Source of the DNA: a bacterium UBP3_UBA3054
GTDB taxonomy: Bacteria; Auribacterota; UBA3054
Assembly (NCBI GenBank): GCA_002366995.1
Contig: DFCM01000128.1
Location: 1 to 9,100 of the forward strand
Direction: 5' to 3'
DNA length: 9,100 bases
The position numbers and the translations under genes are program-made. The first letter of the stretch is position 1; the number at the start of each line of letters is the position of its first letter. The notes under the pieces were generated by a model that ran no database searches, had not been told where the DNA came from, and saw nothing but the letters and a program-made list of their open reading frames with translations. Shown in pieces: positions 7,015-9,100 of this stretch.

Positions 7015-7033
7015 TTGGTATATGTTATCACAA
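7015..7033 (-). promoter_or_regulatory. Putative promoter of the 844-aa gene, matching the pgmB promoter
   Basis: The minus strand reads TTGTGATAACATATACCAA, 17/19 identical to the sequence before pgmB. The extended -10 would be TG-A-TAACAT, ending about 40 nt before the ATG at 6981. Two near-identical 13-mers (7036-7048 and 7052-7064, 16-nt period) lie just upstream on the minus strand and could be binding sites. No clear -35 is seen. Confidence 0.42.
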
Positions 7034-7111
7034 GTGTGCGACAAAAATATAGTGCGAAAAAAATCTTCAGCGCAAAAAAGCGTATTGTCGCAAAGTCGGC
7101 GTAAGCCCCGC

Positions 7112-7174
7112 CGCTCACGGACTACGCGCGCGTGGCCTTGATCAGCGTCCTCCGTGAGTTCGCTTAGGGGTATG
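7112..7174 (+). repeat. 63-bp dispersed repeat core, copy 2
   Basis: This is the 60/63 match to copy 1, in opposite orientation. Its outer arms are more degraded than those of copy 1. The left side still has CGCAAAAAAGCG at 7071-7082 and GTAAGCCCC at 7101-7109, separated by about 18 extra bases; the right side keeps AGGGGTATG but then diverges. It lies between the promoter of the 844-aa gene and the 3' end of the 564-aa gene. Confidence 0.85.
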
Positions 7175-7198
7175 TGCCTGGCTCGCGCCGCGTCTTAT

Positions 7199-7281
7199 GC
7201 TTCCCGTCAGGAAAAAACAAACCCCTCAAGATTTTGTTACGAAGTAAAATCAAGAGGGGCTTGTTTTTTCTGACGGGAAGC
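7199..7281. repeat. 83-bp near-perfect palindrome (36-bp stem, 10-nt loop)
   Basis: Arms 7199-7235 and 7246-7281 pair along 36 positions, with one A-C mismatch, one 2-nt A/A internal loop and one bulged G. The loop is GTTACGAAGT. Each arm starts GCTTCCCGTCAG from outside and contains an A6 or T6 tract next to a CCCCTC/GAGGGG block. The inner part could act as a terminator in either direction. It shares no similarity with the 63-bp repeat. No target-site duplication is evident. Confidence 0.8.
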
Positions 7282-7336
7282 AGAACTGCGCGCTGTTTGC
7301 CAAGGACATATGATCTATCGCCTCGGAAAGGCAAAT

Positions 7337-7370
7337 AAAAAAGCTCCCGAAAAGATCCGGGAGCTTTTTT
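7337..7370 (-). terminator. Intrinsic terminator of the 564-aa gene (works in both directions)
   Basis: A perfect 13-bp inverted repeat, AAAAAAGCTCCCG (7337-7349) and CGGGAGCTTTTTT (7358-7370), with an 8-nt loop. On the minus strand the GC-rich stem is followed by a T6 tract, starting 21 nt after the stop codon at 7392. The A6 tract makes it symmetric, so it would also block plus-strand transcription. Confidence 0.9.
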
Positions 7371-7391
7371 GTAGCCTAAGCTAGATCGTGC

Positions 7392-9086
7392 TTACTTCCT
7401 GCGGAGGAAGAGAGCAACGAGAGCGAGCAAGCCGATGACGGCGGGCTCAGGGACGGTGCCGGCCTTGACCAGCTCGACCTTGAAGTCGTCGATGTAGTAA
7501 AGGGCGCTGCCGCTCCAGGTGTAGTTGCGGATCTCGGTGGTGTAACCGGCCGTGCCCCAACCGTCGCCCAGGTTGAGCGGCTTGTTGATGTCGTACTGGA
7601 CGCCGTCGAAGACGATGTAGCGGCAGACGGGGTTCTCAGGATCGGTGTTGAAGCTGTAACTGAAGGTGAACCACTTGTCGTAGTCGGCGCGGTTGGTGAT
7701 GTCAACGCCTTCCACGTTGTCGGCGGTGAACCTGATGCCGTCGTCGCCGTGTCTCACGCTGTATTCGCCGTAGCGTCTTTCAGCGGTCAGTTCGGTGCCG
7801 AAGGTGATGGTGGACTTCGGAGCTTCGCTGGGGTACTTGACTCTCATGGAGACCTTGATGTCGTAGGTCTTGTAAGCTTCGGGATCCATGGCGATCTTGG
7901 TGTGGAGGGCCTGGGCCTGGCCGATCTTAAGGACGCGGTTGTCCTCATCGTCGGGGTCTTCCATGACTAAGCAGTTGTTGACGGTGCCGGCCGCGACCCA
8001 GCAGGGCTGGTCGAGGATGGAGCCGTCTTCCATTTCTTCAAAGTCGGTGGTGTAGAGGCCGAAGCCGCCGCCGCGGGTGCCGCTCTGAATGACGAAGTTC
8101 TTGTCGAGCTGCTGGCTTTCGGTGGAGAAACGCACGGTGGCGAAACCGGTGCCGGTGCCGAGCATGTAGCGGTCGATGGAGAAGGTCAGTTCTTCAGACT
8201 CGCCGGCGGCGATGGGGAACTGCTTGTAGACGGTGCCGCCGATCTTCAGCCAGTTGCGGCCTTCCAGGATCTCGACGGTCACGTCGCCGCTGCCGATGAT
8301 GCCGCGGACGGTGGCAGTGAAGTTGTTGTCGACGTCGCTGTTGTTGAAGGGGACGACTTCGTCAGCATCAACGGTGATCATGGGGTCGTCGGAGAAGGTC
8401 ACCAGGATGTCGTCGATGGAGGCGCCGGTCCTGTTGTTGGCGCCGTAGGGCGGCTCGAAGACGCCGATGCAGATGGCCTTGATGTTCGCGAGATTAAGGG
8501 TGGTGCCGATGGCCGGGGTGAATTCGGAATCGCCGAACTGATAGGCCAGGATCTCGCCGCTGGGGCAGACGACCTTCAGGGTCAGGGGCTTCAGAACGTT
8601 GAAGGTGTGGGGGAAGCCGTCGCCGATGGCGGCGTTCTCAGCGTTCCTCAGGTGGACGTTGCCGCCGTTGGCGAAGAAGTAGTTCTCGAAAACGCCGGGG
8701 TAAGCGTCGGTTTCCTCATCGCCGTTGCCGAGGGCGAAGCCGCCCATGTTGGAGTGGCAGCAGAGCTGGCAGGTAATGGTCAGGATGCCGCTCTGAGAGA
8801 TGTAGTTCTCGATCTCGGGGATGGTGATCCAGACGCCGCCGCGCTGGCTCTGACCTTCTTTTTTGACTTTGCCGGACCAGAGGGCTTTGGCGCCGTTCAC
8901 GCACTCGTTGGTGACGTTGCAGTAGAACTGCTCGGCGTTGGCGGAGACGTAGGTGCCGAAGCCGCGCATGTTGCGGGCGTCGCCGTATTCAAGACCTTCG
9001 AAGTCCTGATCAAGCAGAGTGGTGGTGGTGCCGAAAACGGTGCCGGCGATCGCCACTAAGGCAAGTAAAGTAAGGAAACGTTTCAT
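7392..9086 (-). CDS. Secreted protein with two jelly-roll-like domains and PEP-CTERM-like tail
   Basis: A 564-aa exported protein. Residues 1-19 form a signal peptide (MKRFLTLLALVAIAGTVFG). Two similar beta-sandwich segments follow. The first (about 24-232) opens with DQDFEGLEYGDARN and closes with GASIDDILVTF. The second (about 345-541) opens with TTDFEEMEDGSILDQ and closes with LYYIDDFKVEL. This open/close pattern is typical of concanavalin-like (LamG-type) jelly-roll domains in PVC surface proteins. Between them, residues about 235-335 look like an Ig- or BACON-like strand-rich module. The C-terminus is VPEPAVIGLLALVALF then RRK, nearly identical to that of the 844-aa protein, predicting exosortase-type sorting to the surface or matrix. 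AAGGAG lies 4 nt before the ATG; the promoter is outside the window. Carbohydrate binding is a family-level guess, with no catalytic residues recognised. Confidence 0.82.
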   Translation of the reverse strand: MKRFLTLLALVAIAGTVFGTTTTLLDQDFEGLEYGDARNMRGFGTYVSANAEQFYCNVTNECVNGAKALWSGKVKKEGQSQRGGVWITIPEIENYISQSGILTITCQLCCHSNMGGFALGNGDEETDAYPGVFENYFFANGGNVHLRNAENAAIGDGFPHTFNVLKPLTLKVVCPSGEILAYQFGDSEFTPAIGTTLNLANIKAICIGVFEPPYGANNRTGASIDDILVTFSDDPMITVDADEVVPFNNSDVDNNFTATVRGIIGSGDVTVEILEGRNWLKIGGTVYKQFPIAAGESEELTFSIDRYMLGTGTGFATVRFSTESQQLDKNFVIQSGTRGGGFGLYTTDFEEMEDGSILDQPCWVAAGTVNNCLVMEDPDDEDNRVLKIGQAQALHTKIAMDPEAYKTYDIKVSMRVKYPSEAPKSTITFGTELTAERRYGEYSVRHGDDGIRFTADNVEGVDITNRADYDKWFTFSYSFNTDPENPVCRYIVFDGVQYDINKPLNLGDGWGTAGYTTEIRNYTWSGSALYYIDDFKVELVKAGTVPEPAVIGLLALVALFLRRK

Positions 9087-9100
9087 GTTTCTCCTTGGTA

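Larger units (their letters stand above)
6982..7391. other. Gene-free spacer of 410 bp packed with palindromes
   Basis: No credible gene is present on either strand. From left to right it holds the ribosome-binding site and promoter region of the 844-aa gene (6988-7033), tandem 13-mers (7036-7064), the degenerate palindromic element with the 63-bp core (about 7071-7190), the 83-bp palindrome (7199-7281), a weak TTTGCC...GGCAAA inverted repeat (7296-7301 and 7330-7335), and the terminator (7337-7370). Confidence 0.75.

Noticed and set aside
7199..7281. Integron attC site
   Set aside because: The ends lack the RYYYAAC and GTTRRRY boxes, and no integrase or cassette-like gene array is present.
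2961..7390. CTAGATCGTG occurs at both 2961-2970 and 7381-7390
   Set aside because: It is only 10 bases, one copy spans a gene junction and the other lies after a stop codon in a different setting; it is best treated as chance.
7031..7391. CRISPR array or riboswitch in the gene-free spacer
   Set aside because: The repeats are single palindromes of different sequence with no regular spacers, and no conserved riboswitch core was recognised next to a metabolic gene.

Overview
The window suggests a PVC-superphylum bacterium, most likely Lentisphaerota or Kiritimatiellota. Two large secreted proteins end in a VPEP–hydrophobic–FLRRK tail of the PEP-CTERM type. Three small secreted proteins resemble the exosortase-system-associated family I know as TIGR04073, which occurs in those phyla. 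The lineage is inferred from protein style, not from a marker gene. No exosortase gene, tRNA, rRNA, CRISPR array or transposase gene is visible.

Layout. Bases 44-2167 (minus strand) hold a compact four-gene cluster, read from right to left: a lipoprotein, then three paralogous secreted proteins of 241, 118 and 148 aa. The gaps are 13, 1 and 19 nt, so it is very probably one operon. A 128-bp divergent promoter region (2168-2295) separates it from a plus-strand pair: a beta-phosphoglucomutase-like HAD enzyme (pgmB) and, 3 nt after its stop, a GTG-started tRNA nucleotidyltransferase (cca type). That pair converges on an 844-aa minus-strand secreted protein (beta-propeller, beta-sandwich, beta-helix, PEP-CTERM-like tail). 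The convergent gap is filled by a long palindrome. Bases 6982-7391 carry no gene; they hold the promoter of the 844-aa gene, a second inverted copy of the palindrome's 63-bp core (60/63 identical), an unrelated 83-bp palindrome and a clear intrinsic terminator. A second PEP-CTERM-like protein (564 aa, minus strand) fills the rest; its promoter lies beyond the right edge.

How the parts fit. Two themes are visible: housekeeping (sugar phosphate isomerisation and tRNA 3'-end maturation) and envelope or exported proteins sorted by an exosortase-like system. The operon at 44-2167 is the best candidate for something poorly described: a lipoprotein encoded with three diverged members of an exosortase-associated family. 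The non-coding DNA is unusual too. Inverted copies of one palindromic repeat flank the 844-aa gene, and a 19-nt promoter motif (17/19 identical) is shared by pgmB and the 844-aa gene, with a looser version before the lipoprotein operon.
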